NCBI RefSeq assembly: GCF_000519085.1
Contig: NZ_KI912577.1
Span: 994,501-1,058,500, forward strand
Length of the DNA: 64,000 nucleotides
DNA from: Methylobacterium sp. 10
GTDB taxonomy: Bacteria; Pseudomonadota; Alphaproteobacteria; Rhizobiales; Beijerinckiaceae
Direction: 5' to 3'
Positions 37,398 through 44,799 of the stretch are shown here, in pieces. A program made the position numbers and the translations under genes. Position 1 is the first letter of the stretch, and every line of letters starts with the position of its first letter. The notes beneath the pieces were generated by a model. The model ran no database searches and had not been told where the DNA came from. It saw only the letters and a list, made by a program, of their open reading frames with translations.

Positions 37398-38138
37398 TCA
37401 ATCGGCGGTCTGGACCGACCAGGTCGCATGGCTGATCCGCCCGTCACGCTCCAACCCGGCCACCACCGCGTCGAGTTCGGCGGAGTCCACCGCCGTCGCC
37501 ACCAGGGTCGCCACCACCTCCACCGTCTCCTCGCCGCGCTCCACCACCTCGGTGCCGCCGACCGGGTAATGCGCCGCCTCCAACCGCTCCACGAGGAGGT
37601 CGCGGGCGGGGCCGGCATGTTCGGCCTGCACCGTGATCTGCACTTCGTAGGTGGCCTCGGTTTGGCTCTCGTCGATGGGGACGCGGTTGATGGCGTTCAC
37701 CAGGGGCCGCAGCAGGGTGTTGCCGGACAGGATCGCCGCCGTGACGAAACAGGCCTCCAGGGGGAAGTCCGCGCCGGCAAAGGCTCCCACCGCCGCCGAG
37801 CACCAGAGGGTAGCGGCAGTGTTGAGGCCGCGCACGTTCATGCCCTCCTTCATGATGACGCCGGCCCCGAGGAAGCCGACGCCCGAGATGACGTAGGCGA
37901 CCGTGCTCACCGCCCCGCGCGTCCCTTCGAGGCGCATGCCGAGATCGACGAAGGCGGCCGCGCCCACCGCCACCAGCACGTTGGTCCGCAGGCCCGCCGT
38001 GCGCTGGCGATATTGCCGCTCGGCGCCGATCATCGTGCCGAGGACGAACGCGACGACGAGGCTGATGGCGGAATTGACGAATTCGGGGAGCGGCGAGGCG
38101 AGGAGCGCGGTCATGGGCGCTGCATGTCGCCCGCCCAT
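37398..38138 (-). CDS. MgtC/SapB-family membrane protein
   Basis: 246 aa. Four or five N-terminal membrane helices with the family motifs GTMIGAERQYRQRTAGLRTNVLVAVGAAAFV and GVGFLGAGVIMKEG-x-VRGLNTAATLWCSAAVG. The C-terminal soluble part (~85 aa) resembles the ACT-like domain of MgtC-type proteins. MgtC inhibits or tunes F-ATPase and Mg homeostasis in pathogens; the role here is unknown. ATG 38138 is used; ATG 38114 (MTALLASP) is an equally plausible start. Confidence 0.9.
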   Translation of the reverse strand: MGGRHAAPMTALLASPLPEFVNSAISLVVAFVLGTMIGAERQYRQRTAGLRTNVLVAVGAAAFVDLGMRLEGTRGAVSTVAYVISGVGFLGAGVIMKEGMNVRGLNTAATLWCSAAVGAFAGADFPLEACFVTAAILSGNTLLRPLVNAINRVPIDESQTEATYEVQITVQAEHAGPARDLLVERLEAAHYPVGGTEVVERGEETVEVVATLVATAVDSAELDAVVAGLERDGRISHATWSVQTAD

Positions 38139-38162
38139 GACGAAACGGTGACGCTTCGCGTG

Positions 38163-39065
38163 TCAGCCAGCGAGAAAGGCGCGCAGGGCTTTGAGGGTCT
38201 TGGCCGCGTTCTCCTCCGCCAGGAAATGGCCGGAGATGATGTCCACGGCCTCGGCCTTCGGCGCGAAGGTGCGCTGCCACGCCGCCAGCGGGGTCTCGTG
38301 CGAATGGTCGAGATAGCCGTCCCCGGTGAGGATCAGGGTCGGGCAGGAGAGGGTCTTGCCTGCAGCGAGGTCGTCGAGATCCGCCTCGCGGTCGCGGGTC
38401 GCACCGGCGCGGTAATCCTCGCAGAAGGCGTGGATGCGCTCGGGAACGCTCCAGTTCTCGCGGTAGAGGCGCAAGGCCTCCGGGGCGAAGGGGTCGAGGC
38501 TCCGGGCGTTGCTCCATTGCCGGAGGAGCCTCTCGAAATAGGCGACCGGATCGCGGCCGATCTCCTCCTCCGGACCGGGGGCCGTCCGGGCCAGGGATGC
38601 CCAATGGGACGACACTTCGGGATCGGCTTCGATCCGCTCCCACTGGACGAGGGTGGGCAGGATATCGAGGAGAGCGAGGCGCTCGATCCGGCCCGGCTCG
38701 TCGAGGGCGAGGCGGTAGCCCACCCGCCCGCCGCGATCATGGCCCACGAGACCGAAGCGGACATGGCCGAGACGCTCCATGACCGCCACCACGTCGCGGC
38801 CGATGCGGCGCTTGGAATAGACGTCGTGGCGGACGTCGCCCTTGGGCGCTTCCGACCAGCCGTAGCCCTTCAGATCGAGGCACACCACGCGATGGGTCTC
38901 TGCCAGCGAAGGAGCGATGCGGTGCCAGCAGGCATGGGTCTGCGGAAATCCATGGATGAGGATCAGGGGAGGCGCATCCTCGCGACCGCCGCTGCGGGCG
39001 AAGAACCGGCCCTCCGGAATGTCGATCCAGTCCGCGCTGAAGCCGGGGAAGAGGTCCGTACTCAT
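38163..39065 (-). CDS. haloacid-type alpha/beta hydrolase, putative fluoroacetate dehalogenase
   Basis: 300 aa from ATG 39065. Alpha/beta hydrolase with oxyanion HGFPQTH. The full fluoroacetate-dehalogenase active site can be read: nucleophile Asp110 and carboxylate-binding Arg111 and Arg114 (GHDRGGRVGYRLALD), Asp134 (LLDILPT), the halide pocket His154-Trp155 and Tyr218 (CEDYRAGA), and catalytic His280 (SGHFLAEE). The numbering is within one residue of the characterised Rhodopseudomonas enzyme. It should hydrolyse haloacetates to glycolate. A perfect 7-bp dyad lies 66-86 bp upstream. Epoxide hydrolase activity is the main alternative, less likely given His-Trp. Confidence 0.82.
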   Translation of the reverse strand: MSTDLFPGFSADWIDIPEGRFFARSGGREDAPPLILIHGFPQTHACWHRIAPSLAETHRVVCLDLKGYGWSEAPKGDVRHDVYSKRRIGRDVVAVMERLGHVRFGLVGHDRGGRVGYRLALDEPGRIERLALLDILPTLVQWERIEADPEVSSHWASLARTAPGPEEEIGRDPVAYFERLLRQWSNARSLDPFAPEALRLYRENWSVPERIHAFCEDYRAGATRDREADLDDLAAGKTLSCPTLILTGDGYLDHSHETPLAAWQRTFAPKAEAVDIISGHFLAEENAAKTLKALRAFLAG

Positions 39066-39130
39066 GGTCTGCTCCAGTCTACCCGCTCGGTGAGGACGGA
39101 AACCGGGAGGGCGGCCCTGGGTTTCCACTG

Positions 39131-39151
39131 ATGTCGCGTGGGATGCGACAT
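39131..39151. promoter_or_regulatory. perfect dyad ATGTCGC-N7-GCGACAT
   Basis: Located in the 337-bp gap between the divergent dehalogenase and moxR genes, 66 bp upstream of the dehalogenase start. Arm length and 21-bp span suit a dimeric repressor or LysR-type regulator. No regulator gene is adjacent. Apart from this and the leader ORF at 39362, the gap shows no gene. Confidence 0.5.
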
Positions 39152-39361
39152 AACGCCGAATTCCAGCTGAAATCCTTCCGACCGGCAGAGAAATCCGCTC
39201 TGCACGCATTCGACTTCATGAAATTCCGATGTGCGGGCATTCTGCCCGATCTCACCCTCGTGTTTCACGGGAAACGTCCCACGGGATTGACGCCGGTGCT
39301 CCGCAGCAGGCACACCCGACCGACATAGGGATCTCTTAAGAATCCGCCCGAGGAGACGCGC

Positions 39362-39406
39362 ATGGTGCTGTACGCCGGCCCTGCCACGATCATGACCCGC
39401 TCATGA
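39362..39406 (+). other. 14-codon leader ORF coupled to moxR
   Basis: AGGAG (39351-39355) is placed 6 bp before ATG 39362. The ORF encodes 14 residues and ends at TGA 39404-39406, which overlaps the moxR start codon (ATGA). moxR itself has no good ribosome site, so its translation probably depends on ribosomes finishing this leader. Confidence 0.55.
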
Positions 39407-40416
39407 GTGATGCGACATTGGCCACGCGTCCCGCCGGCCTGCAGCCGCAGGCTGCCGACGAAGCCCTGCGCGCCCGCATCTTTGCCTTGCGCGATGGGCT
39501 GAGCCATGGGCTCATCGGCGCGGAGACCCTGGTGGAGCGCCTGCTCATCGGGCTTCTCACCGGTGGCCATCTTCTCATCGAGGGCGCGCCAGGCCTCGCC
39601 AAGACCCGCGCGGTCAAGCGCCTGTCGGACGGGCTCGACGGCAGCTTCGCCCGCATCCAATGCACGCCCGACCTGATGCCGGCCGATCTCACCGGCACCA
39701 CCGTCTGGCGCCAGGATGCCGGCGATTTCGAGTTCCTGCCCGGCCCGCTGTTCCACTCCCTGATCCTCGTGGACGAGGTGAACCGCGCGCCGCCCAAGGT
39801 CCAGTCGGCCCTGCTGGAATCCATGGCCGAGGGCCAGATCACGGTCGCCGGACATACCCATGTGCTGCCCGACCCATTCATGGTCGTGGCGACCCAGAAT
39901 CCCATCGAGCACGCGGGCACCTTCCCCCTGCCGGAGGCACAGCTCGACCGATTCCTCCTCCACGTGGTGGTGGAGATGCCGGACGAAGCCTCCGAGCGCC
40001 GTATCCTCGACCTCGTCGAGGGCGAACTGAACCACCATGCCGAGGCGATGGCGGTGAAGCTCACGGTGGCGGAGATCCGTGCCGCGCGCGCGGCGGCCCT
40101 CAACGTCCACGTTTCGTCGGCTCTCAAGGACTATCTGGTGCGGCTCGTGGCCGGCACCCGCACCGACAAGGCCGCACCGGATCTCCGCGCCTCGATCGAG
40201 CATCCGGCCTCCCCGCGCGGGACGCTGGCGCTCATGCTCGCCGGCAAGGCGCGGGCCTATCTGCGCGGCCGCGACCACGTGATCCCGGAGGATATCTCCG
40301 ATCTCGCCGCCGACGCCCTGGCGCACCGGATCGGTCTCACCTGGCGCGCCGCCGCCGAGGGACAGACCGCGCGGGGCATCATCAAGGGCCTCGTCCAGCG
40401 GGTCCGGGCGCTCTGA
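39403..40416 (+). CDS. MoxR-family AAA+ ATPase
   Basis: 337 aa. Walker A IEGAPGLAKTRAVK, Walker B LILVDEVNRAPPKVQSALLESMAEGQIT, sensor 1 ATQNPIEHAGTFPLPEAQLDRFLL, all classic MoxR. These ATPases act as chaperones with VWA-domain partners, two of which are encoded in the same operon. The order moxR - DUF58 - DUF4381 - VWA - VWA - TPR - BatD follows Bat-type operons and also parallels mxaRSACKL of methanol oxidation; no methanol dehydrogenase gene is present here. It is translated from the stop codon of a leader ORF. Confidence 0.92.
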   Translation: MSDATLATRPAGLQPQAADEALRARIFALRDGLSHGLIGAETLVERLLIGLLTGGHLLIEGAPGLAKTRAVKRLSDGLDGSFARIQCTPDLMPADLTGTTVWRQDAGDFEFLPGPLFHSLILVDEVNRAPPKVQSALLESMAEGQITVAGHTHVLPDPFMVVATQNPIEHAGTFPLPEAQLDRFLLHVVVEMPDEASERRILDLVEGELNHHAEAMAVKLTVAEIRAARAAALNVHVSSALKDYLVRLVAGTRTDKAAPDLRASIEHPASPRGTLALMLAGKARAYLRGRDHVIPEDISDLAADALAHRIGLTWRAAAEGQTARGIIKGLVQRVRAL

Positions 40417-40442
40417 AGGCGGAATGGTCGGGTAGCACAGCC

Positions 40443-41375
40443 ATGGCGTCCCCCTCCGGCCCGACCGCGGGCTCCGCGCACGGCCCCGGGATCCATCTCT
40501 CGGGCGAGGCCCTGATGGGCCTGCGCCACCTCGCCCGCCGCGGCGTCTCCCCGGCCACCCGGACCCTGGCGGGCCTCCCCGGCGGCATCGTCACGCGGCG
40601 GCGCGGGCGCGGCTCCGAGCCCGACGACGTGCGGCTCTGGTCCGAGGGCGACGACCGCCGCCATATCGACCGCAATGCCACCGCCCGCACCGGCATCCTC
40701 CACGTGCGGACCCACCATGACGAGCGCGACCGCGCCGTGGTTCTGCTGGCGGATTTTCGCCCCTCCATGCTGTTCGGCACGCGCCGCGCCCTGCGCTCGG
40801 TGGCGGCGGCCGAAGCCCTGGTGCTTCTGGGCTGGCGCATCGTCGGCGATGGCGGCCGGGTCGGCCTCGTGGCGGCCTCCTCGGGCGAGCCGGTGGTGGT
40901 CCGTCCCGGCGGTGGAGAGCGGGCGATGACGGCGGTGACGGGGGCCCTCGCCATGGCCCACGCCCAGGCGCTCGCCGCCTCGGACAGGATGGACCCTCCC
41001 CTCGATCAAAGCCTCACCGTGGCGGCCAGCCTGCTTCCGTCCGGCGGTCATCTCGTCATCGGCAGTGCCCTCGACGCACCGGGACCCGAGTTCGACCATC
41101 TCCTCACCGTGCTGGCCGAACGCCTGTCGATCCGCCTCGTCCTCATCAGCGACGCGTTCGAGCGCAGGAAGCCGGCCGGATTCTTTCCGTTCTCCACACC
41201 GGACGGGCAGCGCGGTACGGTCCAGGTCGGGCGTGCCGCCGCCAATGCGGACGGCGCGCCCGACGACCGGCTCATCGCCTATGCCCGTCGCGGGATCGAG
41301 GGTTTGCGCCTCGACGCCGAGGCCGGCCCCGAGGCCTATGCCCCGCTGATGGAACGTCTCGATGCGGTGCTGTAG
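40443..41375 (+). CDS. DUF58 domain protein of the MoxR/VWA operon
   Basis: 310 aa from ATG 40443. The DUF58 signature is RRRGRGSEPDDVRLWSEGDDRRHIDRNATARTGILHVRTHHDERDRAVVLLADFRPSML in pieces: the DxRxW-x-EGDD-x-RxIDWxATAR-like pattern, in which Trp of IDW is Asn here. The domain is distantly VWA-like. It usually stands right after moxR and is thought to be part of the same assembly. No membrane helix is seen, unlike many DUF58 proteins. Confidence 0.85.
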   Translation: MASPSGPTAGSAHGPGIHLSGEALMGLRHLARRGVSPATRTLAGLPGGIVTRRRGRGSEPDDVRLWSEGDDRRHIDRNATARTGILHVRTHHDERDRAVVLLADFRPSMLFGTRRALRSVAAAEALVLLGWRIVGDGGRVGLVAASSGEPVVVRPGGGERAMTAVTGALAMAHAQALAASDRMDPPLDQSLTVAASLLPSGGHLVIGSALDAPGPEFDHLLTVLAERLSIRLVLISDAFERRKPAGFFPFSTPDGQRGTVQVGRAAANADGAPDDRLIAYARRGIEGLRLDAEAGPEAYAPLMERLDAVL

Positions 41376-41378
41376 CGC

Positions 41379-41846
41379 GTGAACCCGCTTACCTCCCCCA
41401 CCGATCTCACGCAGCTGCGCGGCCTGCACCTACCGGCCAATGCGGCCAGCGGCGCGCAGGGCGAGGTGGTGCTGGCCATCGCGCTGGGTTTCGTCGCGGC
41501 CCTCCTCGTGGGCCTCGTCAGGCTGATGCGGGCACGGTCGAGGGCCTCGGTGTGGGCCTCGGCCCTGCGCGCTCTGTCCGAGACGCGGGCACTTCCCCCG
41601 GAGGCGCGCCTCGTCGCGCAGGCCCGCCTGCTGCGGCGCCTTACCCGGACGCTGGCTGGCGACGAGGCCGCCTCGACCCACGGTGGAGACTGGGCCGCCA
41701 CCCTCGACCGCCTGTTCGCCACGGACCTCTTCAGCAAGGGCGCCGGCAGGGTCGTGACGGAGGGCCTGTACCGGCGCTCCTCTCCGGCCGACATCGAAGC
41801 GATCGATACCGAACTCGGCCGCCTCTTCGCGCGGATCAGGGCCTGA
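41379..41846 (+). CDS. DUF4381-type small membrane protein of the MoxR/VWA operon
   Basis: 155 aa. A short N-terminal segment rich in Leu/Pro (TDLTQLRGLHLPAN) precedes one membrane helix (VVLAIALGFVAALLVGLVRLM) and a cytoplasmic helical domain. This is the layout of DUF4381 proteins that occur between the DUF58 and VWA genes in Bat-type operons. The 3-bp gap before and 4-bp gap after imply tight co-translation. Confidence 0.75.
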   Translation: MNPLTSPTDLTQLRGLHLPANAASGAQGEVVLAIALGFVAALLVGLVRLMRARSRASVWASALRALSETRALPPEARLVAQARLLRRLTRTLAGDEAASTHGGDWAATLDRLFATDLFSKGAGRVVTEGLYRRSSPADIEAIDTELGRLFARIRA

Positions 41847-41850
41847 CCCG

Positions 41851-42864
41851 ATGCCAGCTTGGTTCACCGCCTTCCTCTCCGCCTTCGATCTCGCCGCGCC
41901 CCTGGCGCTGCTGCTCCTGCCACTTCCCCTCGTCGCGGCCCGGCTACTGCCGCCCGAGCGGATCGGATCGAGCGGAGCCTTGCGCGTTCCCGCCTCCCTG
42001 GTAGCGGGAACAGGCCGCGGCGACAGCGTGGCGGCGCGCGGACGCGGTCGCGCTTTCCTGATCTGGACCCTGTGGGCCGCCCTGGTGGCGGCCCTCGCCG
42101 GCCCCCGCCTCGTCCTGCCCGCCACCGCGCTTCCGGCCTCGGGCCGTGAGATCATGCTGGTCATGGACCTGTCCGGCAGCATGGAGCGCCGCGACTTTTC
42201 CATCGACGGCGAGACGGTGACGCGGCTCACCGCCGTGAAGCGGGTGGGCACCGACTTCATCCGCCGCCGGGCCGGGGACCGGATCGGCCTCGTGATCTTC
42301 GCCAACGAATCCTACGTGGCCGCGAGCCCGAGCTTCGACACCAATACCGTGGCGCGCGCCCTCGACGAGGCGACGATCGGCCTCGTCGGACGCTCCACCG
42401 GCATCGGCGACGGTCTCGGCCTCGCCCTCAAGCGGCTGGTGCCGGCGACCTCCGGCGAGGCGCCCGACACCCCGCAGGCGACATCGAAGGTGGTGGTGCT
42501 GATGACGGACGGCGCCAACAATGCCGGCCAGACCACGCCGCGCGACGTGGCGGCCTTGGCCAAGGAACTCGGCGTCAAGGTCCACACCATCGCTCTCGGC
42601 CCCCGTGACATGTCCAACGCCGACGGCGAACAGGATGTGGTCGATGCCGAGACCCTGCGCGAGATCTCGGCCTCCACCGGCGGTACCTTCTTCCGGGTGA
42701 AGACCACGGACGACCTCATCGCCATGGCCGATTCCATCGACGCCATCGAGGGAGGCCGGGCCAAGGCCCCCCCGGTGCCCTTGCGTCAGGACCTCTGGCC
42801 ATGGCCGGCCGGACTTGCTCTCCTCTGCGCGGCGGGCCTGCTGGCGGCGAGGCGCAAGGCATGA
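41851..42864 (+). CDS. von Willebrand factor A membrane protein, BatA-like
   Basis: 337 aa. Two N-terminal membrane helices, a periplasmic or cytoplasmic VWA domain with a complete metal-ion-dependent adhesion site (DLSGSMERRDF, then GRSTGIGDGLG and LMTDGANNAG), and a C-terminal membrane helix followed by RRKA. This is the BatA architecture. It is a likely partner of the MoxR ATPase. The stop overlaps the next start by 4 bp (ATGA). Confidence 0.9.
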   Translation: MPAWFTAFLSAFDLAAPLALLLLPLPLVAARLLPPERIGSSGALRVPASLVAGTGRGDSVAARGRGRAFLIWTLWAALVAALAGPRLVLPATALPASGREIMLVMDLSGSMERRDFSIDGETVTRLTAVKRVGTDFIRRRAGDRIGLVIFANESYVAASPSFDTNTVARALDEATIGLVGRSTGIGDGLGLALKRLVPATSGEAPDTPQATSKVVVLMTDGANNAGQTTPRDVAALAKELGVKVHTIALGPRDMSNADGEQDVVDAETLREISASTGGTFFRVKTTDDLIAMADSIDAIEGGRAKAPPVPLRQDLWPWPAGLALLCAAGLLAARRKA

Positions 42865-43790
42865 GCGCCTTCCTCTCCTTCGCCATCCTGCGGCCCTGGT
42901 GGCTCCTGGCGATTCCCGTCATCCTCGTCCTCGCCCTGCGCGCGGCCTGGCGCTCGGCACCGCTGGGGGATTGGGCGAAGGCCGTCGATCCCGGTCTGAT
43001 GGCTTTCCTCGAGTCGCGGGGAGCCGTCCTCGGAGGGCGGCGTCAAGCCAACCTCGCCGCCGCCATCGCGGCCGGCATCATCGCCGTCGCCCTCACCGGG
43101 CCGGCCATCGAGCGTCCCGACGCGGCGACCTTCCGCAACCTCGATGCGACGGTCGTCGTCATCGATCTCTCGCGCTCCGTCGCCGAAGGCGGCCACCTCA
43201 AGGAGGTCCGCCAGATCGCCGACAGCGTGGCCCAGGCGGCGGGCACCCGCAGCGTCGCCGTGGTGGTCTATGCCGGCGACGCCTATCTCGCCGCCCCGCC
43301 GACCACGGACCGCGACGCCCTCAGCCTCGTCCTGTTCGCTCTCGACGGCGACACCGTGCCCGATCGCGGCACCCATCCCGAGCGCGGCCTCGCTATCGCG
43401 CGGCGGACCCTGGAGGAAGCGGGCGTCATCGCCGGGGACGTGATCCTCGTCACCGATGGCGACGGGATCGGCGATGCGGCCCTGCGTGAGGCCACTGCGA
43501 TCCGGACCAAGGGCTGGCATCTCCATGCCGTGTTCGTGCCGGCCACCAGGTCTCTGCCGGACGGTTCGCCCAAGCCCGACCGGGCGGCCCTCGACCGCGT
43601 GACCGGCGCGGGCGACGGTGTCACCGTCGATCTCGACAGGCCCGCCGCCCTCCTCGACATCGTGGGCGCCAGCACGGCGCAGCATCTGGCAGCGGGCGGC
43701 TACACCGTGCTCGCCTTCGCCGACCTCGGACGCTGGCTGATCCTGCTCGCGCTGTTTCCCGCCCTCGTCCTGTTCCGCAGGAGCGCCTGA
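42861..43790 (+). CDS. second von Willebrand factor A membrane protein, BatB-like
   Basis: 309 aa from ATG 42861. Same topology as the preceding gene: N-terminal membrane segments (FAILRPWWLLAIPVILVLALRAAW and a second one), VWA domain with a variant metal site (DLSRSVAEG; the DxSxS core is kept), VTDGDGIGD, and a C-terminal membrane helix. BatA/BatB-type pairs are thought to form a complex. The stop shares its last base with the next start (TGATG). Confidence 0.88.
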   Translation: MSAFLSFAILRPWWLLAIPVILVLALRAAWRSAPLGDWAKAVDPGLMAFLESRGAVLGGRRQANLAAAIAAGIIAVALTGPAIERPDAATFRNLDATVVVIDLSRSVAEGGHLKEVRQIADSVAQAAGTRSVAVVVYAGDAYLAAPPTTDRDALSLVLFALDGDTVPDRGTHPERGLAIARRTLEEAGVIAGDVILVTDGDGIGDAALREATAIRTKGWHLHAVFVPATRSLPDGSPKPDRAALDRVTGAGDGVTVDLDRPAALLDIVGASTAQHLAAGGYTVLAFADLGRWLILLALFPALVLFRRSA

Positions 43791-44701
43791 TGAGCACGGC
43801 GCGTCTCTCCTTGGCCGATCGTCTTCCTCTCCCCCGGCATTGGACCGGCTGGGCGAGGATCGCCGGCGTCACCCTGGCAGGTGCTGGCATTCTCGGCCTC
43901 ACCCTGGTCTCCGAGCCGCGCACGACGCTCGGTCGCAGCCTGATGGGCCTCGGCCTGCCCGGTGCCGCCGCCGTGATCCTCGCCGATCCGGCCTGGCGCG
44001 GGCCGGCGCTCTACGAGGCGGGGCGCTACGAGGAGGCCATCGCGATCTTCCGGAACGGCGGCCGGCGCAACGCCTACAATCTCGCCAACGCCCTGGCGCG
44101 TTCGGGCGATTACCAGGGCGCCATCGACGCCTACGACGTCGCCCTCCAATACAATCCGCGCGATGCGGATGCGCAGGCCAACCGCTCCCTCGTCGCGCGC
44201 CTCGTGGCCGAGGGACCGGGCGATCCGGGCAAGGGCGGCGGCCTCGCCAATGCCACGGCGACGGTGGGCTCGCGCTACAACAAGACCTCGAACCAGGATC
44301 CGAACGACGACATGAAGGCCTCCTCGGTCGGCGATGGGCTGGCCGGCAACAAGGAGGGCGGCACCTCCTCCTCGACGCCGGGCAACAGCAAGGTGGCGCG
44401 GCGCGGCAAGGCCGAGCAGCAATCGGTGGATTCCGGCAAGGGCGAGGCGAGGGGCTCGGCCAGCGACGCGGCGGGTCGCGGCCGGACGGGCGCCGGCTCC
44501 GCCATGGTCGCCGCCGCCCCGGAGCGGGAGGCGCGGCGCGTGACGAAGAGCTTCGAGGCCCACGAGATCCGGCCCGACCGGCTCTGGCTCCAGACCCTGC
44601 CCGACGATCCGGGACGGTATCTCAAGCTGCGCCTGAAAGCCGAACAGGCGGTGCGCGTGGAGGCGGGCACGGCGGTCCCGGCGGGAAGCAACCCATGGTG
44701 A
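43790..44701 (+). CDS. TPR-containing membrane protein, BatC-like
   Basis: 303 aa. An N-terminal membrane helix or two (residues 20-65) are followed by TPR units (PALYEAGRYEEAIAIFRNGGRRNAYNLANALARSGDYQGAIDAYDVALQYNPRDADAQANR), and then a long low-complexity Gly/Ser/Lys region before a conserved C-terminal segment (RLWLQTLPDDPGRYLKLRLKAEQA). This is the BatC arrangement, with a periplasmic TPR that probably scaffolds the VWA proteins. Confidence 0.85.
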   Translation: MSTARLSLADRLPLPRHWTGWARIAGVTLAGAGILGLTLVSEPRTTLGRSLMGLGLPGAAAVILADPAWRGPALYEAGRYEEAIAIFRNGGRRNAYNLANALARSGDYQGAIDAYDVALQYNPRDADAQANRSLVARLVAEGPGDPGKGGGLANATATVGSRYNKTSNQDPNDDMKASSVGDGLAGNKEGGTSSSTPGNSKVARRGKAEQQSVDSGKGEARGSASDAAGRGRTGAGSAMVAAAPEREARRVTKSFEAHEIRPDRLWLQTLPDDPGRYLKLRLKAEQAVRVEAGTAVPAGSNPW

Positions 44702-44799
44702 GTGGCGTGTATCGCTCGGATACCAACCCTCCCCCCTCTGCGGGCTACTGGTTCAACACACTAACTCGACGGCTGTTCACTCATCCAAGGGGGTTCGAC

